DNA of 41,400 nt from Loigolactobacillus bifermentans DSM 20003 (GTDB lineage: Bacteria; Bacillota; Bacilli; Lactobacillales; Lactobacillaceae). The stretch lies in the NCBI RefSeq assembly GCF_001434575.1, contig NZ_AZDA01000128.1:1-41400 (forward strand). Reading direction: 5' to 3'. The notes under the pieces are model-generated. The model was not told the origin of the DNA and did no database searches. It saw only the letters and a list, made by a program, of their open reading frames with translations. Positions 6,890-15,183 of this stretch are shown here, piece by piece. The translations under genes were made by a program, and so were the position numbers. Positions within the stretch are counted from its first letter, which is position 1; each line of letters begins with the position of its first letter.

Positions 6890-8362
6890 TTAATTTGATT
6901 TTGCTAACCGATGTTCGAATACGGCCAACAACCGTGAAATCCCGAAAGTCAATACGAAGTAGATCAATGACGCAAACATCAATGGTGAAAATGGCTTGAA
7001 GCTAGCGCCTTGCACCACGCCGGTTTCAAACATCAATTCGCCGACCCCGATCACTGATACCACTGAGGAGTCTTTCAATACCGTGATAAATTCATTGCCT
7101 AGCGCTGGCAAAATGTTTTTAATGGCTTGCGGTAAGACCACGTAACGCATGCTGCTGGTTTGACTGAGCCCTAAGGAACGCGCAGCTTCCAGCTGGCCTG
7201 GCTTCACCGAGCCGATCCCAGAACGAATAATTTCAGCCACATAAGCCCCAGAGTTCAGCGACACGGCAATCATACTTGAAACCAAGGCTGACAACCCTAG
7301 GCCTAACATTTGGGCCCCGAAGAACGCGATAAATACTTGGATCAGTAACGGTGTCCCCCGAATGAACTCGATATAAACAATGGCAATGGACTTCAGCAAT
7401 AGGTTTTTACCACGTTTCATAAAGGCTAACAGTGTCCCGAGGATCACCCCGAAGAAAACCCCTACAATGGCAATCGCTACCGTATACAAGGTCCCCTTAA
7501 CAAAGTAACTGCCATACTGTTGAAAGAAGCCTTGCTTTTGAAACATCAACGCATTGGCTTCTTGCTTATATTGCGTCATTAAATGTTTTTTGTTCACTGT
7601 GGTAATGGTCTTGTTGATCTGTGCCGTTAAAGCCGGCGCATCTTTTGGTAAGGCCACTGCTGTTGGCTTAGTCGAATTCGCAAATGTGGTTTTCGTGATC
7701 GTAAAATCTTTGTTCTTTTGGACATAAGCATCTGCCACTGGTTTTTCCATCACAACGGCTTTTAATTTATTGTTTTGCAGGTCTAACACTAAATCGGTGG
7801 TTTTTTGCAAAGAAGTGACTTTCGCACCAAACAATTCTTTTTGGGCTAGTTCTTCTTGAGTGGTTTGCTTTTGTGCCCCCACTGCTACGCCGTTGTAATC
7901 AGCAGACGTTTTGAACTTGCTGGCATCTTCCTTTTTCGCAAGTACCACTTGTTTAACGTACAAGTAAGGCTTGGAGAACGTCACTTGCTTGGCCCGTTCA
8001 GGTGTTTCCGACATCCCCGAAATGATCATATCGATCTTGCCGGTTTTCAAAGCACCTAATAAGGCATCAAAGCCCATTTCATTGACCTTCAGCTCCACGC
8101 CCATATCCTTGGCGATCTTTTTGGCTAGGCTAATATCAAACCCAACGATCTCATCTTTCCCTTTAATGGTTTGGTGAAATTCGTAAGGCGGGTAGTCTGC
8201 CGACAACCCCACCGTAATATAGCCTTGCTTTTTAATTTTCTTTAAGTGGCTATCTGTTACCGTAGCGGCCTGCGTTGACGTTGTGGTTAACGCGGACCAA
8301 CCGACAAATGGCGCAAACAGTAATATGGTCAACATCAACCATTTCATGAATTTCGATTTCAT
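6890..8362 (-). CDS. glnP: Amino acid ABC transporter, fused binding protein and permease
   Basis: A 490-residue fusion typical of GlnP-type importers in lactic acid bacteria. Residues 1-32 are a signal peptide, about 38-265 form a family 3 solute-binding domain (YITVGLSADYPPYEFH opening, FDALLGALKTGKIDMI core), and about 285-482 form a HisM/GlnP permease with five or so membrane helices and the EAA loop EAARSLGLSQTSSMRYVVLP. Polar amino acids such as glutamine, glutamate or asparagine are likely cargo. Only one binding domain is present, while some GlnP proteins have two. No ATPase (GlnQ) gene is adjacent, which is unusual; it must be supplied from elsewhere. Promoter at 8395-8423. Confidence 0.88.
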   Translation of the reverse strand: MKSKFMKWLMLTILLFAPFVGWSALTTTSTQAATVTDSHLKKIKKQGYITVGLSADYPPYEFHQTIKGKDEIVGFDISLAKKIAKDMGVELKVNEMGFDALLGALKTGKIDMIISGMSETPERAKQVTFSKPYLYVKQVVLAKKEDASKFKTSADYNGVAVGAQKQTTQEELAQKELFGAKVTSLQKTTDLVLDLQNNKLKAVVMEKPVADAYVQKNKDFTITKTTFANSTKPTAVALPKDAPALTAQINKTITTVNKKHLMTQYKQEANALMFQKQGFFQQYGSYFVKGTLYTVAIAIVGVFFGVILGTLLAFMKRGKNLLLKSIAIVYIEFIRGTPLLIQVFIAFFGAQMLGLGLSALVSSMIAVSLNSGAYVAEIIRSGIGSVKPGQLEAARSLGLSQTSSMRYVVLPQAIKNILPALGNEFITVLKDSSVVSVIGVGELMFETGVVQGASFKPFSPLMFASLIYFVLTFGISRLLAVFEHRLAKSN

Positions 8363-8394
8363 TTTAACACCCGCTCTTTTTTATTATTAGGGGT

Positions 8395-8423
8395 ATTATA
8401 CATGTAAAAATATTTTTATGCAA
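8395..8423 (-). promoter_or_regulatory. Promoter of the GlnP-like gene
   Basis: Minus strand TTGCAT (8418-8423), 17-bp spacer, TATAAT (8395-8400). Upstream at about 8457-8475 is TATACA-N7-TGTATA, a small inverted repeat that could bind a regulator. Confidence 0.65.
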
Positions 8424-8493
8424 TATAAAGCCAAAAATAATTAAAAATAGTCTATTTTATACATTTATGCTGTATAAAATAATCAATTTATGT

Positions 8494-8520
8494 AAAAAAA
8501 GAAGAGGTCACGTTGACCTC
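8494..8520 (-). terminator. Terminator of the aldehyde dehydrogenase gene
   Basis: GAGGTCA (8504-8510), CGT loop, TGACCTC (8514-8520), followed on the minus strand by a T-rich tail. Confidence 0.75.
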
Positions 8521-8536
8521 TCCTGCAAAAAATCAA

Positions 8537-9910
8537 TTATTTTTCAGCTGCGTTGATCACTAAATGCTCATTGACAAAGGCATTAAAGCCCAATGCACTT
8601 AATTCACGGCCATAACCGGAATTCTTCACACCGCCAAATGGCAATTCTGGCAAACTCATCCAGTAAGCATTGACAAACGTCATCCCCGCTTCGATTTGTT
8701 CAGCCACTTTTTGTGCGTGTTCTGGGTTGCTTGAGATCACAGAGCTGCCTAAACCATAGCTAGAGTCATTAGCCAAAGCAATGGCTTCTGCTTCATTAGC
8801 AACTTTGTAAACTTGCGCGACTGGGCCAAAGATCTCAGTGTTATAAGCAGGGTTATCCTTCTTAATATCCGTTAAGATCGTCGGTTGGATAAACTGGCCT
8901 GGTAAGTCAACGGTTTCATTACCATAAACCAGCGTTGCGCCACCAGCAATGGCTTGGTCGATTTGCGATTGCACTTTGACCTTGGCCTTAGCAGATGATA
9001 GTGGGGCTAAGGTTGTGGCTGGGTCCAATGGGTCACCCGGCTTAACAGCGGCAAAGGCTTCTTTCAAGATTACGATAAATTTATCGTAATCTTGTTCCAA
9101 AACAATAAAGCGCTTGGATGATGTGCAAACTTGACCAGCGTTATAAAGGCGTGCTTGTGGGGTGATTTCTTTAACCAGATCCCAGTCTGCATCGTCTAAA
9201 ATCACAAAGGCATCATTGCCGCCAAGTTCCATGGTAGACTTCTTTAAATACTTCCCAGCCGCTGCCGCAACGGAACTACCGCCGCGTTCAGAGCCTGTCA
9301 AAGCAACCCCACTTACACGTGGGTCGGCAATGGCTTTTTCAACTTGGTCATAGCTAATAAACAAGTTGGTCAAGCTGCCAGCAGGTGCGCCGGCTTCGAG
9401 GACTAGATCCGCAAAAGCTTTGGCGGACGTTGGGCAAATGGAAGCATCCTTTAAAATCATGGGATTCCCCACCATAAAGTTTGGGGCAAAAACCCGCACG
9501 ATCTGGTACAGTGGGAAATTCCAAGGTTCAACGGCGACTAAAACACCAGTGGCTTGCTTCACATAGTAAGCTTTACCGGCAGCAGTGTCTAACGGCACTG
9601 GCTGTAGAAAGTTTTCAGCTTGGTCGGCATAATAGTCGGCAATATCGGCACATAGGTCGACCTCGCCTTCAGATTCACCAATGAGTTTGCCCATATCCTG
9701 GGTCATGATCTTCGCCAATTCTGCTTTGTGTTCGCGTAATGCTGAAGCGATTTTGTGCAAGATCGGTTTACGTGTTGCGGCGGGTTCCTGCCGCCATTGG
9801 TGGTATAATGCTGCGCTAGTTGTCAGAACTTCTTCTAACTCAGCATCGGTTGCATTGTTGTATGACTTAAGAACCTCATTTGTGTAGGGATAAATTGTTT
9901 GATAGGCCAT
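8537..9910 (-). CDS. gabD: NAD(P)-dependent aldehyde dehydrogenase, succinate-semialdehyde type
   Basis: A 457-residue aldehyde dehydrogenase close in type to succinate-semialdehyde dehydrogenases of lactobacilli. The oxyanion Asn is in EPWNFPL (Asn131), the general base Glu228 in STMELGGND, and the catalytic Cys262 in GQVCTSSKR; TGSERGG at 205-211 is the cofactor turn. The ATG at 9910 is preceded by GGAGGAATT, so the in-frame extension to 10036 is rejected. A monocistronic gene with its own promoter, cre box and terminator, implying repression by CcpA when glucose is plentiful. The exact aldehyde is uncertain. Confidence 0.88.
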   Translation of the reverse strand: MAYQTIYPYTNEVLKSYNNATDAELEEVLTTSAALYHQWRQEPAATRKPILHKIASALREHKAELAKIMTQDMGKLIGESEGEVDLCADIADYYADQAENFLQPVPLDTAAGKAYYVKQATGVLVAVEPWNFPLYQIVRVFAPNFMVGNPMILKDASICPTSAKAFADLVLEAGAPAGSLTNLFISYDQVEKAIADPRVSGVALTGSERGGSSVAAAAGKYLKKSTMELGGNDAFVILDDADWDLVKEITPQARLYNAGQVCTSSKRFIVLEQDYDKFIVILKEAFAAVKPGDPLDPATTLAPLSSAKAKVKVQSQIDQAIAGGATLVYGNETVDLPGQFIQPTILTDIKKDNPAYNTEIFGPVAQVYKVANEAEAIALANDSSYGLGSSVISSNPEHAQKVAEQIEAGMTFVNAYWMSLPELPFGGVKNSGYGRELSALGFNAFVNEHLVINAAEK

Positions 9911-9943
9911 TGGTAAAATTCCTCCTTCATAAGATGTGAGTTC

Positions 9944-9972
9944 ATTATAAGCGCTTTCCTCATTTAAGACAA
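9944..9972 (-). promoter_or_regulatory. gabD promoter with CcpA (cre) box in the spacer
   Basis: Minus strand TTGTCT (9967-9972), 17-bp spacer, TATAAT (9944-9949). The spacer contains GGAAAGCGCTTATA, two mismatches from the cre consensus TGNAANCGNTNNCA. Confidence 0.65.
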
Positions 9973-10170
9973 CCAAAATCATAATGTTTTTTAAATTGGT
10001 ATAGTTTGTGATTAAAGACGCATATACGCCAAACATTTAAATTTCTTCGATTAAATTACAAATGGTATACGGTAGCACTGGGAACGGTTAAAAATGAAAA
10101 ACAAAGTAACTGATGAACAAAAAAACTTTTTGTAAATAAATTTTAAAGCCGAAAATTTCATGAATGTTTT

Positions 10171-10839
10171 TCAACGATGGGCGACTACGTCCACATGTTG
10201 TTTCAGGCTGGTGAAAATATGATGATCCGCCCAAGCCACGATAGATCCCTGTACCAATAAGGCCACCACGGTCCCATAACCAATCGCATCAAGTCTTTTG
10301 AGCCAGAATCCGCAAAATACCAATAATAACAATGGTGGGATGTAGCTGGCCCACTGTCCAAAGGTCGCTGAACCGTTTAAATATTTAAAGCGGATAATGT
10401 AGGCCAGATCATCAGTTGGGTGCAAAATCAAGTTTGCGCGCTGGTAAATAGACCCGCCTGTGCCAACGATCACAATGCCCAAAGTATCCAAAATCAGGCG
10501 CACAGGTAAGTTCAGCTGCCCCACCCCGAGCCATTGCCAAAACACGGTAAATGCTGCGACTAAATAGCTAAACGGCAGCGTGAACAAAATATTTGAGATC
10601 AAACGACGCCGGTCAAAATGGCCTAGTAGTAACTGATTAAGCACTGTGACCGCAATGCCAAAGACAAACAAAGTATTGCCTAACTGGGCATGAAACACGT
10701 GGGCTAAATTCACAGTGGTCCCAGTCCAAACCGCACTGCCTAAATGCGTTGCGATTGCCAGCGCATTGCCAGCGCCTAATAAAAATAGCGCAATTAACAA
10801 AAAATAAAACCGTTGTTTAAAATCAACTAAATGAAACAC
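10171..10839 (-). CDS. YczE/YyaS/YitT-type membrane protein
   Basis: A 222-residue integral membrane protein with five to six hydrophobic helices. The N-terminal segment LFLLGAGNALAIATHLGSAVWT is typical of the YczE/YyaS group, whose molecular role is not established. It starts 17 bp after the aldo/keto reductase gene and is probably co-transcribed with it. A second, divergent member of the same broad family lies at 21469-22119. Confidence 0.75.
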   Translation of the reverse strand: MFHLVDFKQRFYFLLIALFLLGAGNALAIATHLGSAVWTGTTVNLAHVFHAQLGNTLFVFGIAVTVLNQLLLGHFDRRRLISNILFTLPFSYLVAAFTVFWQWLGVGQLNLPVRLILDTLGIVIVGTGGSIYQRANLILHPTDDLAYIIRFKYLNGSATFGQWASYIPPLLLLVFCGFWLKRLDAIGYGTVVALLVQGSIVAWADHHIFTSLKQHVDVVAHR

Positions 10840-10856
10840 GACGACACAACCTTTAT

Positions 10857-11699
10857 CTAAATAACATCCAAGCCTTGCTTGCGCGTTGGGGCTGGATAGT
10901 CTTGTTCTAATTGGTGAATCTCAGCTGCACTTAACGTCAGCTGTAACGCGGCTAAGTTGGCTTGCATGTGTGCTGGTTGGCCTGCTTTGGGAATCGTGAG
11001 GTAGCCTTGTTGTAAGGTCCACGCCAACATCACTTGTTGCACGCTAACCCCTTTAGCCGCTGCTAAAGCTTTTAAAGCTGGTTTCACCTGGAAGAAATCG
11101 CCATGCTCGGACCCAAACGGCGCATAGCCAATAAATGCGATTTGGCGCTGTTGTTGCCAAGGCAACACTGAAAATTCCACGCCACGGCTGCCTAAATTGT
11201 ACAAGTCTTCGTTGGCAAAGCAATGGCGGCCATTTTCAGTGGTCCACAATTCTTGCAAATCCACTAAGTCAAAATTGGACACGCCCCAATGGCGAATGTA
11301 ACCGGCTTGCTGAAGTTGTTCCAAGCCTGTCACCGTTTCCTGCAGTGGGGTATTGCCCCGCCAATGTAGCAAATACAAGTCTAAATAATCAGTGCCTAAA
11401 CGCTTTAAACTGGCGGTTAAGCTTTTCTTCATTAAAGCAGGCGTGGCGTGATGGGGATAAAACTTGGAAATCAAGAAAACATTGTCCCGTTGGACGTCAC
11501 GTAAGGCCCGGCCAACCAAGATTTCTGCCCGGCCTTCGCCGTACATTTCGGCGGTGTCGATCACATTGATGCCACCTTGTAACCCCAGTTTTAACGCCGC
11601 TAATTCTTGTTCTGTTTGCTGTTGATTGCCTTCACCTAAATGCCAAGTGCCTAGGCCTAAAGCTGAAACTTGTTCGGTGCCAAATTGAATTTGTCGCAT
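10857..11699 (-). CDS. Aldo/keto reductase
   Basis: A 280-residue TIM-barrel oxidoreductase using NADPH. The catalytic tetrad is visible as Asp48 and Tyr53 in IDTAEMYGEG, Lys79 in LISKFYP and His112 in LLHWRG. GVSNF in the middle and IPKAG near the C-terminus are the usual substrate and cofactor motifs. Close relatives reduce aldehydes or diketones such as methylglyoxal, but the substrate here is unknown. First gene of a likely two-gene unit with the YczE-like protein; it follows the glpF terminator, so it needs its own promoter near 11705-11770. Confidence 0.9.
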   Translation of the reverse strand: MRQIQFGTEQVSALGLGTWHLGEGNQQQTEQELAALKLGLQGGINVIDTAEMYGEGRAEILVGRALRDVQRDNVFLISKFYPHHATPALMKKSLTASLKRLGTDYLDLYLLHWRGNTPLQETVTGLEQLQQAGYIRHWGVSNFDLVDLQELWTTENGRHCFANEDLYNLGSRGVEFSVLPWQQQRQIAFIGYAPFGSEHGDFFQVKPALKALAAAKGVSVQQVMLAWTLQQGYLTIPKAGQPAHMQANLAALQLTLSAAEIHQLEQDYPAPTRKQGLDVI

Positions 11700-11774
11700 G
11701 ACTTGCCCTTCTTCCCAGTTTTAGTTTCATCATAGCACTGTCAGCAACTGGTGTTTTATTAAAACACTTGCAGC

Positions 11775-11803
11775 AAAAAAGCGACTGCAGTGCGCAGTCG
11801 CTT
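11775..11803 (-). terminator. Terminator of glpF
   Basis: AAGCGACTGC (11779-11788), 5-nt loop, GCAGTCGCTT (11794-11803); T run on the minus strand. Confidence 0.8.
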
Positions 11804-11863
11804 GGTTTAGGATTATGTATGATCCTGAATTGACTTTCCCTGATTGTAAAGTGGCATGCAACA

Positions 11864-12595
11864 TTAAACGAAGAGTTGCTTGTAAGCAAAAACAGCGGCT
11901 GTAGCGCCTAGGATCGGGGCTAAAACGGGTACCCATGAATAGTCCCATTGAGAAGATCCTTTATGCTTCAATGGCAATAATGCGTGTAACAAACGTGGCC
12001 CTAAATCACGGGCCGGGTTTAAAGCAGGTCCAGTGGCGCCCCCTAAGGAAACCACTAATGTTCCGACTAAGATCCCGACACAGAAGTTGGCCAACCCGAT
12101 ATTGGATTCAAAGGCAATGTTCCCAGTCATGCAAAGGGCACCGAAGAAAAGAATGAAGCTCCCAAAGAATTCGTTGATCATCCCATCTTTATTAGAATGA
12201 ACGGCATCAATGGTTGAGAAAGTCCCTAAAATAGCTTCTGGATCAGTGGTCTTATCATAGTAAGGTTTGTAACACCAAACCACAACCAGCTGCCCCACAA
12301 TGGCACCGGCAAACTGTGCCACAACATATGGCACAACTTCATTCCAAGGGAACATGCCATTTAGCGCCAGCCCAATGGTGAAAGCCGGGTTAATGTGGTT
12401 CCCTGAAACATGTCCGATCATCATGGCCGGAATCAACACCCCACAACCGTAGCCGATCCCAATCAAGATCCAGCCACCTTTTGTACCTTTGGTGCCTTTC
12501 AGTTCCACATTCGCAACTGAGCCGTTCCCTAAAATGAGTAAGAAAGCGGTACCAAAAAATTCCGCCATCACGCGAGTGAATAAAGTATAATGCAT
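11864..12595 (-). CDS. glpF: Aquaglyceroporin (glycerol facilitator family)
   Basis: A 243-residue MIP channel with six membrane helices. The two pore motifs are NPA at 69-71 (NHINPAFTIG) and NPA at 193-195 followed by Arg196-Asp197 (NPARDLGPR); the Asp after Arg marks the glycerol-facilitator branch rather than strict water channels. Some Lactobacillus GlpF proteins also pass lactic acid, dihydroxyacetone or small polyols, so cargo is not certain. No glycerol kinase gene is next to it. Control by CcpA is likely from the cre box in its promoter. Confidence 0.9.
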   Translation of the reverse strand: MHYTLFTRVMAEFFGTAFLLILGNGSVANVELKGTKGTKGGWILIGIGYGCGVLIPAMMIGHVSGNHINPAFTIGLALNGMFPWNEVVPYVVAQFAGAIVGQLVVVWCYKPYYDKTTDPEAILGTFSTIDAVHSNKDGMINEFFGSFILFFGALCMTGNIAFESNIGLANFCVGILVGTLVVSLGGATGPALNPARDLGPRLLHALLPLKHKGSSQWDYSWVPVLAPILGATAAVFAYKQLFV

Positions 12596-12658
12596 AGATT
12601 CTCCTACTTTCTGTCAATGAGTGAACAATAAGGGAATGTCAAAAATACTCACGAATAA

Positions 12659-12687
12659 ATTTTATCAGCTGGAAGCGCTTTCGTAAA
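12659..12687 (-). promoter_or_regulatory. glpF promoter with CcpA (cre) box in the spacer
   Basis: Minus strand TTTACG (12682-12687), 17-bp spacer, TAAAAT (12659-12664). TGGAAGCGCTTTCG at 12670-12683 matches the cre consensus at all but the last base. Confidence 0.7.
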
Positions 12688-12862
12688 GCTAAATTTTTAA
12701 AAGCTTGATCTAGCGGTACTTACACCTACTTTTCCAATAAAACAAAAAAGTTTTTTAGCTAGAATAGCATTATTATATTAAAAATATTTTCATATATACT
12801 GAACCTGGTTCTAAACCAGCGGTCTTGCCTATTAAAATGCTCACTGAGTAACAAAATCTTGG

Positions 12863-12892
12863 TTGAAGTGTGCGTCACAAAGATAGTATACT
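12863..12892 (+). promoter_or_regulatory. Promoter of the nucleoside hydrolase operon
   Basis: TTGAAG (12863-12868), 18-bp spacer, TATACT (12887-12892). The predicted start near 12899 leaves a leader of about 90 nt. Confidence 0.55.
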
Positions 12893-12927
12893 GAAGCCAT
12901 TGCATTTATCAAATCAAGGCTTGCCTT

Positions 12928-12966
12928 GGACTGGTTCGGAAACTTCCCAGGATAAAAAACCAAGAA
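12928..12966 (+). promoter_or_regulatory. Candidate preQ1-I riboswitch
   Basis: The leader contains CTGGTTC (12931-12937), eight bases, CCCAG (12946-12950), then GATAAAAAACC (12951-12961). This matches the preQ1 class I layout GGTTC, eight bases, CCC, closing P1 strand, then ATAAAAAAC. P1 would be CTGG/CCAG; P2 of the pseudoknot would pair GG at 12938-12939 with CC at 12960-12961, which is short. The ribosome binding site AAGGAGG begins at 12974, about 13 bases later, so control of translation start is plausible. Based on memory of the consensus, not a covariance search. Confidence 0.55.
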
Positions 12967-12987
12967 CTTCGCTAAGGAGGTAGGAAA

Positions 12988-13974
12988 ATGAATGCAAAAA
13001 AACCTTTGATCATCGACTGTGATCCTGGTATTGATGACAGTCTAGCACTGTTGTTAGCGCTAAATTCACCTGAATGGGACGTATTGGGAATCACCACCGT
13101 CAGTGGCAATGTCCCAGCAACATTAGGGGCTGAAAATGTGCTCAAGATCCTCAAGCTGACAGATCGGTTAGATGTGCCAGTTTATGTTGGCGCGGCGCAA
13201 CCGTTGCAAGTACCCTACACCAGCGCCCAAGATACGCATGGTGACGACGGCTTAGGCAATAGCCAATTACCGGCTGTTACAACAGTGGCGGTACATGATG
13301 ATGCTGTTGGCTTTTTACGAAAAACGCTGATGGCACAACCTGACACCACGGTTTTAGCTTTAGGTCCGTTAACCAACTTGGCCGCACGGTTGCAAGTGGC
13401 ACCAGAATTATTTGCGCAAGTCAACCGCTTTGTCGCCATGGGTGGGTCGTACAAGTCCCATGGTAATTGCTCCCCAGTGGCAGAATACAATTTTTGGTGC
13501 GATCCGGATGCGGCTAAAATTGTGCTGGAAAACACCCCGGTGCCATTGGAAATGGTGGGCTTAGATGTGACCCGCCAAATCGTGTTGACGCCTAGTCTTT
13601 TAAGCTACATGAAACGCGTGAATCCGGTACTCGGTGACTTTATTGCACAGATCACGCAATTTTACTTTGATTTTCATTGGCAATATGAACGGGTGATCGG
13701 CTGCGTCATTAATGATCCCTTGGCCATGGCCTTTTTGATCGACCCGACTTTGTTAAGCGGCTTTGACAGCTACACCACGGTTGCCACCACTGGCGTTGCC
13801 CGTGGTCAAGCCATTGTTGACGACCATGATTTTTGGCATCAACAGGCCAACAGCCACATTTTAACCCAAGTTGACGTGCTCGCTTTTTGGCGACTCTTTT
13901 TGACCCGAGTGCTAAAAGCCACTGACCCTGATCTCAGCACCACCTTGCATCAGTTATTGGAGGTGGGCGCATGA
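12988..13974 (+). CDS. Nucleoside hydrolase, possible queuosine hydrolase
   Basis: A 328-residue inosine-uridine nucleoside hydrolase family enzyme, which splits the N-glycosidic bond of ribonucleosides. The calcium-binding DCDPGIDD is at 10-17 and the core MGGSYKSHGNCSPVAEYNFW follows family pattern. The usual catalytic His of the VHDP motif is replaced by Asn242 in INDPLA, suggesting a changed base or mechanism. The start has AAGGAGG. It is translationally coupled (ATGA overlap) to an ECF-type S-component and sits behind a preQ1-like leader. QueK, a member of this family, releases queuine from queuosine; the context makes that role attractive. Ordinary purine or pyrimidine nucleosides remain possible. 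Confidence 0.85.
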   Translation: MNAKKPLIIDCDPGIDDSLALLLALNSPEWDVLGITTVSGNVPATLGAENVLKILKLTDRLDVPVYVGAAQPLQVPYTSAQDTHGDDGLGNSQLPAVTTVAVHDDAVGFLRKTLMAQPDTTVLALGPLTNLAARLQVAPELFAQVNRFVAMGGSYKSHGNCSPVAEYNFWCDPDAAKIVLENTPVPLEMVGLDVTRQIVLTPSLLSYMKRVNPVLGDFIAQITQFYFDFHWQYERVIGCVINDPLAMAFLIDPTLLSGFDSYTTVATTGVARGQAIVDDHDFWHQQANSHILTQVDVLAFWRLFLTRVLKATDPDLSTTLHQLLEVGA

Positions 13975-14525
13975 ACCGAATTAAAATCCGCATTTTAACG
14001 GTTTCGGCTTTGTGCATTGCCCTGAATGTGGTGGGCAGTAACTTGGCGTTATTATTGAAACTGCCGATCTATTTGGATTCAATGGGCACCCTGCTGGCCG
14101 CCGCGATGTTTGGCCCGCTTGCTGGGATGGCCGTTGGGGGCTTAACTGGCTTGTTCGTTGGCGTAACCACCGACCTCTATTCCCTTTTTTTCTTACCGAT
14201 TCAATTGGTCTTAGGGTTACTAGCCGGATTAGCCTTCCGGCGCTTATCCCCTAGCAAGCTCAGCCACAACTGGTGGTTAGCCCTTGTCATTGCCTTACCG
14301 GGCACCCTATTATCGACGTTGATCACCGTACAGTTTTTCGGTGGGATCACATCATCAGGTTCTAGCTTACTGGTTCAATTATTACTCGGCACTGGTTTAA
14401 GCAAAACTGCCGCTGTTTTGCTGATCCAAGTCGGCACCGACTATTTGGATCGCTTGGTTAGTTTAACTGTGGTGGGCCTTGCCTATCGCGTAATCCAGCG
14501 CCGGTTGCCTGATTTATCACATTAA
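13971..14525 (+). CDS. ECF transporter S-component-like membrane protein
   Basis: A 184-residue membrane protein with five to six helices. The arrangement of a first basic end, LPIYLDSMGTLLAAAMFGP and the Gly-rich GMAVGGLTGLFVGVTTDLY is that of substrate-binding S-components of energy-coupling factor importers. Such proteins use a shared EcfA-EcfA'-EcfT module, which is not in this window. Overlap with the nucleoside hydrolase means the two are made together, so the cargo is probably the nucleoside or its base. It does not look like a textbook QueT, so cargo is inferred from context only. Confidence 0.7.
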   Translation: MNRIKIRILTVSALCIALNVVGSNLALLLKLPIYLDSMGTLLAAAMFGPLAGMAVGGLTGLFVGVTTDLYSLFFLPIQLVLGLLAGLAFRRLSPSKLSHNWWLALVIALPGTLLSTLITVQFFGGITSSGSSLLVQLLLGTGLSKTAAVLLIQVGTDYLDRLVSLTVVGLAYRVIQRRLPDLSH

Positions 14526-14529
14526 CTTT

Positions 14530-14575
14530 AAGCACGCTTGACCGGCTTCTTTTTAAGGTCAAGCGTGCTTTTTTC
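14530..14575 (+). terminator. Terminator of the nucleoside hydrolase operon
   Basis: AAGCACGCTTGACC pairs with GGTCAAGCGTGCTT (14-bp stem) followed by TTTTTC. Confidence 0.85.
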
Positions 14576-14682
14576 TTTACGGAATTTTAAAGGCATTGTG
14601 GCTAGGTTTTTTAAACTTTTTCGGCTATGCTTAGCTGTGAAGGTCGACCAATCCTTCATATCTTATGAAACCAGGTGAGCGG

Positions 14683-15183
14683 ATGACAACCCTTTACTTT
14701 GAAAAATATGAATTTAACCAACAACAATATTTTCTCGCTGGTACCGCAAAAGGTTTAAGCTTTGTCGGCAGTCCTAACGGTGACATTGATGAGATTCACG
14801 ACTTCATTACGGACGCCACATTAGTGCCGAGTCAATATCGCTTTGCAGCAGCCGCCGATTATTTAACCGCCTACTTAAGTGGCCAACGCCCAGCACAACT
14901 GCCAGCATTTGATTGGCAAAGTGGTACTGCGTTGCAGCAACAGGTCTGGCAAGCCTTGTTGACCATTCCTTACGGTGAAACCCGTACTTATCAGGAACTG
15001 GCTGTTTTAGTGGGCCATCCCACAGCTGTTCGTGCCGTGGCCACAGCCGTGGCGAAAAACCCACTCTTGATCGTGATTCCGTGCCATCGCATCGTTCGTA
15101 GCGACCATACCACTGGTCAATATCGAGCTGGCGCTGCTTTTAAACAAGACCTCTTAGATATGGAAGCCCGCCAACATGCTTAG
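14683..15183 (+). CDS. ogt: Methylated-DNA--protein-cysteine methyltransferase
   Basis: A 166-residue suicide repair protein that moves the alkyl group of O6-alkylguanine to its own cysteine. The acceptor Cys134 is in IPCHRIV, the helix-turn-helix with Arg117 (the base-flipping finger) is in TAVRAVATAVAKNP. The ATG at 14683 is preferred over that at 14665 because AGGTGAG precedes it at the right distance. It overlaps the next gene by 8 nt, an HhH-GPD glycosylase, forming an alkylation-repair pair. No Ada domain is attached. Confidence 0.92.
   Translation: MTTLYFEKYEFNQQQYFLAGTAKGLSFVGSPNGDIDEIHDFITDATLVPSQYRFAAAADYLTAYLSGQRPAQLPAFDWQSGTALQQQVWQALLTIPYGETRTYQELAVLVGHPTAVRAVATAVAKNPLLIVIPCHRIVRSDHTTGQYRAGAAFKQDLLDMEARQHA

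Noticed and set aside
11135-11569. 144-codon plus frame inside the aldo/keto reductase
   Set aside because: Shadow of a gene with complete catalytic tetrad; no ribosome binding site.
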